DNA from: Streptomyces hyderabadensis
GTDB lineage: Bacteria; Actinomycetota; Actinomycetes; Streptomycetales; Streptomycetaceae
Assembly: GCF_020404845.1 (NCBI RefSeq)
Contig: NZ_JAIOJZ010000026.1
Coordinates: 1-64,000, forward strand
Length of the DNA stretch: 64,000 nucleotides
Direction of reading: 5' to 3'
Shown here: piece by piece, positions 18,286 through 26,058 of the stretch
How the letters are laid out: every line of letters begins with the position of its first letter
Numbering within the stretch: position 1 is the stretch's first letter
Made by a program: the position numbers and the translations under genes
Notes under the pieces: generated by a model
Databases searched by the model: none
What the model was told of the DNA's origin: nothing
The model's input: only the letters and a program-made list of their open reading frames with translations

Positions 18286-19518
18286 GTGGCAGGGGCAAGG
18301 CCGGGGACGGGACCGGGAGCAGCGCCGGAGACGGGGCCCGGAGCGGTGCCGGAGCCTGGACCGGGAGCGGCGCCGGAGTCGCGACCGGTAGCGGCGCCGG
18401 GGGCGAGGCACGCCGTGGGCGAGGCCCGCAGGATCGTCGTCAAGGTCGGTTCCTCCTCGCTGACCACCGCGGCGGGCGGCCTGGACGCCGACCGGGTCGA
18501 CGCGCTCGTCGACGTGCTCGCCAAGGTGCGGGGCGCGGACCGGGAGATCGTCCTCGTCTCCTCCGGCGCCATCGCCGCCGGGCTCGCCCCGCTGGGCCTG
18601 CGCCGCCGCCCGCGGGACCTGGCCCGCCAGCAGGCCGCCGCCAGCGTCGGCCAGGGCCTGCTGGTCGCCCGCTACACCGCGTCCTTCGCCCGCTACGGCG
18701 TCCGTGTCGGCCAGGTGCTGCTGACCAGCGACGACATGAGCCGCCGCGCCCACCACCGCAACGCCTCGCGCACCCTGGACAAGCTGCTGGCGATGGGCGC
18801 CTTCCCGATCGTCAACGAGAACGACACCGTCGCCACCGACGAGATCCGCTTCGGCGACAACGACCGCCTCGCCGCCCTCGTCGCCCACCTGGTCCGCGCC
18901 GACCTGCTGGTGCTGCTGTCCGACGTGGACGGCGTGTACGACGGCGACCCGAGCCGGCCCGGCACCTCGCGGCTGGCCGAGGTGCGGGACATGGCCGACC
19001 TCGCGGGCGTCGACATCGGCAGCGCGGGCAAGGCCGGGGTCGGCACCGGAGGCATGGTCACCAAGGTCGAGGCGGCCCGGATCGCCGCCGCCGCCGGCAT
19101 CCCGGTGGTGCTGACCAGCGCGGTGCACGCGGCCGACGCCCTGGCCGGCGGCGACACCGGCACCTACTTCCACGCCACCGGCCGCCGCTCCGCCGACCGG
19201 CTGCTGTGGCTCCAGCACGCCTCCACCCCGCGGGGCGCGCTCGTCCTCGACGACGGGGCGGTACGCGCGGTCGTCGAGGGCCGCAAGTCGCTGCTGCCGG
19301 CCGGGATCGCGGGCGTCGAGGGCGAGTTCGCCGCGGGCGACCCCGTCGAGCTGCGGGACGGCACGGGCCGGGCGGTGGCCCGGGGAGTGGTCAACTTCGA
19401 CGCCAAGGAGATGCCCCGGCTGATCGGCCGCTCCACCCGGGAGCTGGCGCGCGAACTCGGACCCGCGTACGAACGTGAGGTCGTACACAGGGACGATCTG
19501 GTGATCCTGCACCCGTAA
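18286..19518 (+). CDS. proB: Glutamate 5-kinase
   Basis: First step of proline synthesis: ATP-dependent phosphorylation of glutamate. The kinase core begins RRIVVKVGSSSLT and carries VSSGAIAAG, NENDTVATDEI, FGDNDRLAA and GTGGMVTK, followed by a C-terminal PUA domain (FDAKEMPRLIGRS). From the GTG at 18286 the protein is 410 residues, about 43 longer than usual, because a 24-nt tandem repeat (18310-18405) encodes a Gly/Pro/Ala/Glu stretch. GTG starts at 18259 and 18415 (the latter giving a normal 367 residues) are alternatives; GGAGAGG at 18268 favours 18286. It is separated from proA by one conserved gene. Confidence 0.93.
   Translation: MAGARPGTGPGAAPETGPGAVPEPGPGAAPESRPVAAPGARHAVGEARRIVVKVGSSSLTTAAGGLDADRVDALVDVLAKVRGADREIVLVSSGAIAAGLAPLGLRRRPRDLARQQAAASVGQGLLVARYTASFARYGVRVGQVLLTSDDMSRRAHHRNASRTLDKLLAMGAFPIVNENDTVATDEIRFGDNDRLAALVAHLVRADLLVLLSDVDGVYDGDPSRPGTSRLAEVRDMADLAGVDIGSAGKAGVGTGGMVTKVEAARIAAAAGIPVVLTSAVHAADALAGGDTGTYFHATGRRSADRLLWLQHASTPRGALVLDDGAVRAVVEGRKSLLPAGIAGVEGEFAAGDPVELRDGTGRAVARGVVNFDAKEMPRLIGRSTRELARELGPAYEREVVHRDDLVILHP
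18310..18405 (+). repeat. 24-bp minisatellite inside the proB 5' end
   Basis: Three 24-nt units (18310-18333, 18334-18357, 18358-18381) and a degenerate fourth to 18405 encode GPGAAPET, GPGAVPEP, GPGAAPES and RPVAAPGA. Reading frame is preserved by the 24-nt period. Confidence 0.8.
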
Positions 19519-19653
19519 TGGGTCGAAACGTCCCCGAATCGGCGGTGGACGTTCCGCAAAACCGCCCCGCGATCTCGCGCGGCCTGCTCAACTTTCCTCA
19601 GGGACAAGCCCGGCCGACCACCGGGCCGAGCCGTGTGCGTGAAGGAGGCCGTC

Positions 19654-20166
19654 GTGAGCGGAGTACGCCCTGGGACGGCGGCGCCCCGCGGTGGAACCGC
19701 CTCCCGAGGCGGCACGGGCGCGCGCTCCGGCGGCGCCCGGGGCGCGAACCGCGCGGGCGGCGAGGAGCGCGCCCTGACCAGCGTCGCGGCCGGCGACCGC
19801 TTCCACGGCGAGGAGCCCGAGCACACCCCGCGCCTGTGGCACGTCACCCTCAGCGTCTCCGGCGCCCGGGCCCCGCTCACCGAGGTGCGCCGGGCGCTCG
19901 AACAGCTCGCGCACGACCACCCCTTCCTGCTGACCAGCCGGTACGCCGACGACCACGCGGAGATCCGGTACTGGGAGGAGGCCCGCGACCTGCACGACGC
20001 GGCCGCCGTCGCCCTGCGCCTGTGGGGCGAGCACCGGCAGACCGCGGGGCTGCCGCCGTGGGAGATCGTCGGCCTGGAGGTCATCGACCGGGCCACCTAC
20101 CACCAGCGCATCGCCGCGGGGTACGGCCCCGCACCGGCGACACCCGTCGGCGTCCACCCGTTCTAG
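19654..20166 (+). CDS. Conserved hypothetical protein between proB and proA
   Basis: 170 residues, function unknown. The GTG at 19654 has a strong GAAGGAGG site 5 nt upstream. Residues 1-45 are Gly/Ala/Arg-rich and probably disordered; the rest is a compact soluble domain with LWHVTLSVSG, EVRRALEQLAHDHPFLLTSRYADDHAEIRYWEEA and EIVGLEVIDRATYHQR. It has no signal peptide or membrane segment. Its place in the proBA interval is conserved in Streptomyces to my knowledge, but no role in proline synthesis is shown. Confidence 0.85.
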   Translation: MSGVRPGTAAPRGGTASRGGTGARSGGARGANRAGGEERALTSVAAGDRFHGEEPEHTPRLWHVTLSVSGARAPLTEVRRALEQLAHDHPFLLTSRYADDHAEIRYWEEARDLHDAAAVALRLWGEHRQTAGLPPWEIVGLEVIDRATYHQRIAAGYGPAPATPVGVHPF

Positions 20167-20326
20167 CCGTTACCAGCCGCCGGTGCCGATTCGGTGCGGG
20201 TGGTGAGGCCGCCGTTGCCGGTGCCTTTGCAGAGGCAGAGCTTGCCGGTTTCGCCGGTGTCGGATTCGACGAAAAGCTCGTGTCTCGGGGTTCGGAACAA
20301 GCCGTGGGCGCTCCCGTCCGGCCCAT

Positions 20327-20332
20327 TACCCT
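20327..20332 (+). promoter_or_regulatory. -10 element 6 nt before the proA start (leaderless candidate)
   Basis: TACCCT ends exactly 6 nt before the ATG at 20339, and there is no Shine-Dalgarno sequence. Transcription would begin at or next to the A of ATG. Confidence 0.5.
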
Positions 20333-20338
20333 TCCCCC

Positions 20339-21625
20339 ATGACCACGCTCTCGCCGTACGACTCGATGTCACCCGTCACCCGGGCCGCCTACCGGGCCAA
20401 GTCCGCCGCGGCCGACCTCGCGCCGCTGCCGCGGGCCGCCAAGGACGACGCGCTGCTCGCCGTCGCGGACGCGCTGGAGGTCCGCACGAGCGAGATCGTC
20501 GAGGCCAACGCCCAGGACGTGGCCAAGGCCCGCGCCGCCGGGACCAGCGAGGCCATCATCGACCGGCTCACCCTGACCCCCGAGCGGGTCCGCGCCATCG
20601 CCTCCGACGTGCGCGACGTCGTCGCGCTGCCCGACCCGGTCGGCGAGGTGGTGCGCGGCTCCACCCTTCCCAACGGCATCGACCTGCGTCAGGTCCGGGT
20701 CCCGCTCGGCGTCGTCGGCATCATCTACGAGGGCCGGCCCAACGTCACGGTCGACGCCGCCGCCCTCTGCCTGAAGTCCGGCAACGCGGTGCTGCTGCGC
20801 GGCTCCTCCTCCGCCTACCAGTCGAACACCGCCCTGGTCCGAGTGGTCCGCGACGCCGTGGGCGGGGCCGGGCTGCCCGCCGACGCGGTGCAGCTGGTGC
20901 CCGGCGAGAGCCGGGAGAGCGTGCGCGAGCTGATGCGGGCCCGCGGCCTGGTCGACGTGCTCATCCCGCGCGGCGGGGCCTCGCTGATCAACACGGTCGT
21001 CCAGGAGTCCACCGTCCCCGTCATCGAGACCGGCACCGGCAACTGCCACGTCTACGTCGACGCGCAGGCCGACCTCGACATGGCCGTCGACATCCTGATC
21101 AACTCCAAGGCGCAGCGCGTCAGCGTCTGCAACGCCGCCGAGACCCTCCTGGTCCACCAGGACGTCGCCGCCGAGTTCCTGCCCCGCGCGCTGGCCGCGC
21201 TCGCCGAGGCCGGGGTGACCGTGCACGCCGACGAGCGGGTCATGGCGTATGCCAAGGACTCCGAGGTGACGGCCGTCGAGGCCACGCCGGAGGACTGGGA
21301 GACCGAGTACCTGTCGTACGACATCGCCGCGGCCGTCGTCGACTCCCTCGACAAGGCCGTCGAGCACATCCGGCTGTGGACCTCCGGCCACACCGAGGCC
21401 ATCGTGACCACCTCGCAGCAGGCCGCCCGGCGCTTCACCCAGCTGGTCGACTCCACCACGGTCGCCGTCAACACCTCGACCCGCTTCACCGACGGCGGCC
21501 AGTTCGGCTTCGGCGCCGAGATCGGCATCTCCACGCAGAAGCTGCACGCCCGCGGCCCCATGGGACTGCCGGAGCTGACCAGCACCAAGTACATCGTCAC
21601 CGGCGACGGACACGTACGGCGCTGA
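20339..21625 (+). CDS. proA: Gamma-glutamyl phosphate reductase
   Basis: 428 residues. NADPH-dependent reduction of glutamyl phosphate to glutamate semialdehyde, the second step of proline synthesis. An aldehyde-dehydrogenase-fold protein with the ProA signatures GVVGIIYEGRPNVT, LRGSSSAYQSN, the catalytic Cys in QRVSVCNAAE, and NTSTRFTDGGQFGFGAEIG. The ATG has no ribosome site but lies 6 nt after a TACCCT box, suggesting a leaderless mRNA; an internal ATG nine codons in is possible. It is separated from proB by one gene and has its own promoter. Confidence 0.97.
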   Translation: MTTLSPYDSMSPVTRAAYRAKSAAADLAPLPRAAKDDALLAVADALEVRTSEIVEANAQDVAKARAAGTSEAIIDRLTLTPERVRAIASDVRDVVALPDPVGEVVRGSTLPNGIDLRQVRVPLGVVGIIYEGRPNVTVDAAALCLKSGNAVLLRGSSSAYQSNTALVRVVRDAVGGAGLPADAVQLVPGESRESVRELMRARGLVDVLIPRGGASLINTVVQESTVPVIETGTGNCHVYVDAQADLDMAVDILINSKAQRVSVCNAAETLLVHQDVAAEFLPRALAALAEAGVTVHADERVMAYAKDSEVTAVEATPEDWETEYLSYDIAAAVVDSLDKAVEHIRLWTSGHTEAIVTTSQQAARRFTQLVDSTTVAVNTSTRFTDGGQFGFGAEIGISTQKLHARGPMGLPELTSTKYIVTGDGHVRR

Positions 21626-21735
21626 CGGCGGGCGCACCGCGGGAACCCCGCGGGACCACCGGGGGCGCACCGATCGGGGCATCTCACCCACCGGATGAAT
21701 TTCCCCGCCGTCTGCCCAAAACGACCCCCCAGGTC

Positions 21736-21741
21736 TACTCT
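21736..21741 (+). promoter_or_regulatory. -10 element 6 nt before the GTG at 21748
   Basis: TACTCT followed by 6 nt and the GTG start; the following gene at 22412 has the nearly identical context CACTCT-N6-ATG. Confidence 0.45.
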
Positions 21742-21747
21742 GGAGCC

Positions 21748-22326
21748 GTGCCGGAGGACGTGGGGGGCACGCCGTTCCCGGACGGCTGGGAGCCCGACGA
21801 CGACCACGACCGCGGGGTGTCGGACGAAGAGTTCGCCTCCGTGGTCTTCGACGAGGCCTTCGTACGGGCGGCCGAGGTGCACGAGCCGACCGCCGTCGAG
21901 CGCCTCCTGGCCGCCGCGCAGGCCAGAGCCGAGGCCACCGAGGCGGAAGCGGCCCGCCGGGGCCGCAGCAGAGCCGAGCGCTACGACGACGGGTACGGCG
22001 ATTTCGGCCATGATCCCGACGATCCCGACTTCGACGACCCGGACGACGACCGCGACCTCCTCGACCGCCCCTACGGCGCTCCCGCGGCCTACGGCAAGCA
22101 GGTCCGCTGGCACCGCCCCGTCGCCTGGCTGCTCGCCCTGGCGATGGGCATCGGCATGGTCGCGCTGGCCTTCGTGGCCGTCTACCGGGGAGCGTCCTCG
22201 GGCGGCGGCACGCAGCGGGTGCCGCCCCCCGCCTCCACCGGCCCGGAGCAGGGCGGCACCGCGACGCCCTCCGCCTCCGCCGACTACTCCCGGCCCGCCG
22301 TCTCGGTGATTCCGCGCAGCCCCTGA
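21748..22326 (+). CDS. Single-pass membrane protein with SVVFDE-FVRAA motif (first of a pair)
   Basis: 192 residues, unknown function. The cytosolic N-terminal half is acidic and contains SVVFDEAFVRAA at residues 31-42, a Glu/Ala/Arg helix (VERLLAAAQARAEATEAEAARR) and a run of DPDDPDFDDPDDD. One hydrophobic segment lies at about residues 125-146 (AWLLALAMGIGMVALAFVAV), followed by a short Pro/Ser/Thr-rich outer tail. The GTG start is chosen because the frame upstream is out of context (shadow of proA) and a -10 box sits 6 nt before it. The next gene carries the same motif and topology. Confidence 0.82.
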   Translation: MPEDVGGTPFPDGWEPDDDHDRGVSDEEFASVVFDEAFVRAAEVHEPTAVERLLAAAQARAEATEAEAARRGRSRAERYDDGYGDFGHDPDDPDFDDPDDDRDLLDRPYGAPAAYGKQVRWHRPVAWLLALAMGIGMVALAFVAVYRGASSGGGTQRVPPPASTGPEQGGTATPSASADYSRPAVSVIPRSP

Positions 22327-22399
22327 CCGCTACCGGCACCGGCGGCAAGCTGTCCCAACTTGACCTGTGGCGGAGCGTTTACGCGACCTTCCGCAGACT

Positions 22400-22405
22400 C
22401 ACTCT
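22400..22405 (+). promoter_or_regulatory. -10-like element 6 nt before the ATG at 22412
   Basis: CACTCT then GAAGGT then ATG. It resembles the context of the paralogous gene upstream (TACTCT-GGAGCC-GTG). A weak GAAGG could alternatively serve as ribosome site. Confidence 0.35.
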
Positions 22406-22411
22406 GAAGGT

Positions 22412-23482
22412 ATGGCAGGGCTTGGCGGTCCGCCCGGAGGTACGCCCGACGGTGCTCCCGGAGGCGGCGAGGACGAATACCGATCCGTCGTCTTCGACGA
22501 GTCGTTCGTGCGCGCTGCCCGGCTCCAGGAGTTCTCCGCCCAGGAGCGCATCACCGACCACGCTCCCGCCGTGCGCCGCCGCCCGCCGCTGCGCCGGGCC
22601 GGACTGTCCCGGCAGGCGCTGATCCTCGTCCTGCTGATCGCCGTCGCCTTCGGCACCGCCGTCTACATGGGCGTACGGCACCCCTACCAGAGCCCCGCCG
22701 GGCAGCGGGCCGCCGAGCCGGCACGGATGACCGTCGTCCCGCTCGCCCCGCGGGAGACGGTGCCCGGCGCCGCCGACGCCGCCCTCCTGTACGAGCGCAG
22801 CCCCGCCGCGCACTTCAGGACCGCCGCCCAGGGCGTCCCGCTGCCGGGAGCCCGGCGCACGGCGCACTTCTCCGAGGACCAGGTGATGAGCGCCCTCACC
22901 ACCGCCAAGAACTACATCCTCCGCTCGGCGCTCGACCCGGGCGTGCTCAGCGGCGGGGAGGTCCGCTCGGTGCGGGTGCTGCTCGACCCGGACCAGCTCC
23001 ACCAGTTCGACGAGAGCTTCGAGCGGCCCGCCGCGGACGGCCGGCACGCCCCCACCGGGTGGCTGATCCGCTTCGACCCGGCCCGCGCCGAGCTGGCCGA
23101 CCCCGGGATCCGGGTGGACGGCAGCCTGCGCGTCGTGGAGGGCGACGCGTCCACGCTGGAGGTCACCGCCGACCACACCATGGTGTACGCGCTGCGGCCG
23201 GCCGGCGACGCCCGGGCCGAGACGTCGCTGTTCACCGTCCGGCGCGAGCTGCACTTCCGCTTCGACCGGGACGACCTGCGGCTGCACCAGACCCACCTGG
23301 TCGCCTCGTACGTCCAGGCCGGGCCGCTGTCCTGCGCCGACGACGCGGCGGACCACCTCCGCCCGCTGCTGGCCGGACAGCAGGCCGGGGCCGGCGTCCC
23401 CGCCGGTACCGACCCGTACACCTCGGACAACGCCACGGCCCTGTGCGGCAGCCTCGCGGAGAACGCCCAGCCGAAGGCGTGA
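22412..23482 (+). CDS. Membrane-anchored exported-domain protein with SVVFDE-FVRAA motif (second of a pair)
   Basis: 356 residues, unknown function. The N-terminus carries SVVFDESFVRAA at residues 25-36, matching the preceding gene. A single membrane segment (about 67-88, LILVLLIAVAFGTAVYMGV) is followed by a ~265-residue extracytoplasmic domain with two Cys (LSCADDAADHL and ATALCGSLAE) that could form a disulfide. The motif HFSEDQVMSALTTAKNYILRSALDP and the HFRFDRDDLRLHQTHLVASYVQ segment look conserved but belong to no family I can name. The ATG at 22412 is preferred over a GTG 45 nt upstream because the acidic motif region then starts like its neighbour. Confidence 0.82.
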   Translation: MAGLGGPPGGTPDGAPGGGEDEYRSVVFDESFVRAARLQEFSAQERITDHAPAVRRRPPLRRAGLSRQALILVLLIAVAFGTAVYMGVRHPYQSPAGQRAAEPARMTVVPLAPRETVPGAADAALLYERSPAAHFRTAAQGVPLPGARRTAHFSEDQVMSALTTAKNYILRSALDPGVLSGGEVRSVRVLLDPDQLHQFDESFERPAADGRHAPTGWLIRFDPARAELADPGIRVDGSLRVVEGDASTLEVTADHTMVYALRPAGDARAETSLFTVRRELHFRFDRDDLRLHQTHLVASYVQAGPLSCADDAADHLRPLLAGQQAGAGVPAGTDPYTSDNATALCGSLAENAQPKA

Positions 23483-23501
23483 GCGCAGCGGAGCGGCGGG
23501 G

Positions 23502-24665
23502 TCAGGCGCCGTCGCGGGGTGAGCCGTCCCGCGGGGAGTCCGGGCCGCCGTCACCGGACCCCCGAGGCCCCTCGGGCCCCTCGGAGCCCTCCGCCGACCC
23601 GCCCCCGTCCTTGGGCGGCCTCGGCTGGGAGCCCGTGAAGCCGCCGAAGCCCCGGCGCATCCGGTCACCGAGGTCGCCGGCGCCGCCCGCGATGTCGTTG
23701 ACCAGCTTCATCAGCGGGTCCTTGGAGCTGCGCACATGCGTGGCGTAGTGGGACGCCGACTCCCGGAAGGAGTCCCGCACCGAGGTGTCCTTGTCCTCGT
23801 CCCGCCGCGGGTAGTGGCCGTCCATGATCCGCTGGTAGTCCCGGGAGGCCGCCCACTTCTTCAGCTCGGCGGCCCGCACCGTGGTGAACGGGTGCGAGCG
23901 GGGCAGCACGTTCAGGATCTTCAGCACCGAGTCGCGCAGGTCGCCGCCCGCCTCGTACTCCTCGGCCTGCTCCAGGAACGCGTCCACGTTCATCTCGTGC
24001 AGGTGGTTGCCGCCCGCGATCTTCATCAGGCCCCGCATGGAGGCCTGGAGGTCCTGGCCGACCAGCAGACCGGCGCGGTCGGCGGACAGCTCCGACTTGC
24101 GGAACCACTCGCGCAGCGCGGTCACGATCGCCATGATCGCCACGTTCCCCAGGGGGATCCAGGCGACCCGGACGGCGAGGGAGGTCAGGAAGAGCAGGAT
24201 GGTCCGGTAGACCGCGTGCCCGGACAGGGCGTGCCCCACCTCGTGCCCGACGACCGCCCGCATCTCCTCCTCGTCGAGCAGCTCGACCAGGCCCGTGGTG
24301 ACGACGATGATCGGCTCGTCCAGGCCGATGCACATCGCGTTCGGCACCGGGTCCTGGTTGACGTACATCGGCGGGACCTTCTCCAGGTCCAGGATGTAGC
24401 AGGCGTCGCGCAGCATGACGTTCAGATGGGCGAACTGCCGGTCCGAGACGCGCACCGAGTCGGACAGGAACAGCAGCCTCAGGCTCCGCTCGGGCAGCAG
24501 GCCGCTGAGCGCCTTGAAGACCGTGTCGAAGCCGCTCAGCTTGCGCAGCGCCACCAGCGCGCTGCGGTCGGCCGGATGCTCGTACGCACGCGAGGAGATT
24601 CCCGGGAAGCGCCTGCGCTGCCTGCTCGGCACGTGCTCGTGCCCGTTGTGGTGGCCGTCGGACAT
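23502..24665 (-). CDS. M48 family zinc metallopeptidase
   Basis: 387 residues. An HtpX/Oma1-type M48 peptidase: zinc site HEVGH (H141, E142, H145) with the third ligand region SELSADRAG (E192) downstream, and hydrophobic segments between them (about 153-185) suggesting membrane association. The C-terminal ~70 residues are Gly/Ser/Pro/Asp-rich and disordered. Start: the ATG at 24665 has GGGGGAAG directly upstream; another in-frame ATG is 12 nt earlier. It probably works in membrane-protein quality control (family inference). It is convergent with the preceding membrane gene, the stops being only 19 nt apart, with no clear hairpin between. Confidence 0.9.
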   Translation of the reverse strand: MSDGHHNGHEHVPSRQRRRFPGISSRAYEHPADRSALVALRKLSGFDTVFKALSGLLPERSLRLLFLSDSVRVSDRQFAHLNVMLRDACYILDLEKVPPMYVNQDPVPNAMCIGLDEPIIVVTTGLVELLDEEEMRAVVGHEVGHALSGHAVYRTILLFLTSLAVRVAWIPLGNVAIMAIVTALREWFRKSELSADRAGLLVGQDLQASMRGLMKIAGGNHLHEMNVDAFLEQAEEYEAGGDLRDSVLKILNVLPRSHPFTTVRAAELKKWAASRDYQRIMDGHYPRRDEDKDTSVRDSFRESASHYATHVRSSKDPLMKLVNDIAGGAGDLGDRMRRGFGGFTGSQPRPPKDGGGSAEGSEGPEGPRGSGDGGPDSPRDGSPRDGA

Positions 24666-24806
24666 CTCTTCCCCCATGCGCGTATGTGTGACCTGGACGT
24701 ACGTATGGTTTTTGCGAACCCTTGTGCGGTCCTTTGCGCCCCCCGAGCCGGGCCCAGCCTAGGCGGAGATACCGTGGACGGGCAGTACGTCTAAGGAGTC
24801 CACGCC

Positions 24807-24968
24807 ATGCAGCACATCCCCCACGCCGACTGGCTCGCCGGGGCCGCGACCGCCGCCGAGCAGCAGGGGCCGGGGAATCTGCTCCGGATCGTCCTGATCG
24901 TCATGGTGGTGGGCTGCGTGCTGACCGCGTGGTTCCTGCTGCGGGGGTACAAGCAGAAGGACGACTGA
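24807..24968 (+). CDS. Small single-pass membrane protein (53 aa)
   Basis: 53 residues starting MQHIPHADWLAGAATAAEQQ, with one transmembrane helix (IVLIVMVVGCVLTAWFLL) and a basic end RGYKQKDD. An AAGGAG site lies 10 nt before the ATG. GC3 is high throughout, consistent with real coding. Function unknown; it precedes another membrane microprotein and nadD. Confidence 0.75.
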   Translation: MQHIPHADWLAGAATAAEQQGPGNLLRIVLIVMVVGCVLTAWFLLRGYKQKDD

Positions 24969-25110
24969 GGCGATCCGAAGGTTCCCCGGACCCGCCACGC
25001 CCCGGCGCCGTCCCGGCCCCAACGGCGGAGTCGGCGTGATCGCCCGCGGGGCGCCCGCATACGATGAGCGGACGTCTTGTCCCGCCCACACCGGATAGGT
25101 CCTGCCGAAG

Positions 25111-25278
25111 ATGAGCCTTCCCCTCAGCGCCGCCCAGTTCGCCACCCTCGCCGCCGAGGGCGGCGAGGAGCACGGCGGCAACCACGAGAGCCTCAGCCCC
25201 TACGTCACCGGCATCGGCGCGTTCGTCATCCTGATGCTCCTGCTGTGGATCACCACCCGGTTCAACCGCGACCGCTGA
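25111..25278 (+). CDS. Small single-pass membrane protein (55 aa)
   Basis: 55 residues: an N-terminal outer or cytosolic part (AAQFATLAAEGGEEHGGNHES), one transmembrane helix (YVTGIGAFVILMLLLWITT) and a basic tail RFNRDR. The ribosome site is weak (GAAG). It ends 59 nt before nadD. To my knowledge a similar microprotein sits at this position in other Streptomyces. Function unknown. Confidence 0.75.
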   Translation: MSLPLSAAQFATLAAEGGEEHGGNHESLSPYVTGIGAFVILMLLLWITTRFNRDR

Positions 25279-25323
25279 GCGCACCGCCGAGTGGGCGCGA
25301 CCGGGTCGCTCCGGGCGGGCCGG

Positions 25324-25329
25324 TAGGGT
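25324..25329 (+). promoter_or_regulatory. -10-like element before nadD
   Basis: TAGGGT ends 8 nt before the ATG at 25338; no ribosome site is visible, so nadD may be leaderless. Confidence 0.4.
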
Positions 25330-25337
25330 CTGCTCGC

Positions 25338-26042
25338 ATGGGAGAGCACGAGACGCCTACCGGCCCGGCGCACGCGCCGGCGCGCGGCACGCAGAACGCG
25401 GTGCCCGCCCGCGCCACCGGCCCGGTCAACGGTCCGGGCGACGGCCCGTCGCCGGGCAAGCGACGCCTGGGCGTCATGGGCGGCACCTTCGACCCGATCC
25501 ACCACGGCCACCTCGTGGCCGCCAGCGAGGTCGCCGCGCAGTTCCAGCTCGACGAGGTGGTGTTCGTGCCGACCGGGCAGCCGTGGCAGAAGAGCCACCG
25601 CGCGGTCTCCGCCGCCGAGGACCGCTATCTGATGACGGTCGTCGCGACCGTCGAGAACCCGCAGTTCTCCGTCAGCCGCATCGACATCGACCGCGGCGGC
25701 CCCACCTACACCGTGGACACCCTGCGCGACCTGCGCGCCCTCAACCCGGACGCGGACCTGTTCTTCATCACCGGCGCCGACGCCCTCGCCCAGATCCTCA
25801 CCTGGCGCGACAGCGAGGAGCTGTTCTCGCTCGCCCACTTCATCGGCGTCACCCGGCCGGGCCACACCCTCACGGACGCCGGGCTCCCCAAGGGCGGCGT
25901 CTCGCTCGTCGAGGTCCCCGCCCTCGCCATCTCCTCCACGGACTGCCGTGCGAGAGTCGCCAAGGGCGATCCCGTCTGGTACCTGGTGCCCGACGGCGTC
26001 GTGCGCTATATCGACAAACGCCACCTGTACCGCGGCGAGTGA
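25338..26042 (+). CDS. nadD: Nicotinate-nucleotide adenylyltransferase
   Basis: 234 residues. Converts nicotinate mononucleotide to deamido-NAD in NAD synthesis. The core begins RRLGVMGGTFDPIHHGHL, with the nucleotidyltransferase (H/T)xGH signature, then VPTGQPWQK, DLFFITGADAL and the ISSTDCRARV loop (family ISSTxIR). The ATG at 25338 adds a ~42-residue Ala/Gly/Pro extension; a start at the internal ATG of VMGGTFDP is possible. The following LCP gene starts 16 nt after the stop, and rsfS and a phosphatase follow, the same order as in mycobacteria. Confidence 0.95.
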   Translation: MGEHETPTGPAHAPARGTQNAVPARATGPVNGPGDGPSPGKRRLGVMGGTFDPIHHGHLVAASEVAAQFQLDEVVFVPTGQPWQKSHRAVSAAEDRYLMTVVATVENPQFSVSRIDIDRGGPTYTVDTLRDLRALNPDADLFFITGADALAQILTWRDSEELFSLAHFIGVTRPGHTLTDAGLPKGGVSLVEVPALAISSTDCRARVAKGDPVWYLVPDGVVRYIDKRHLYRGE

Positions 26043-26058
26043 GCCGAGAGGGGCACCG

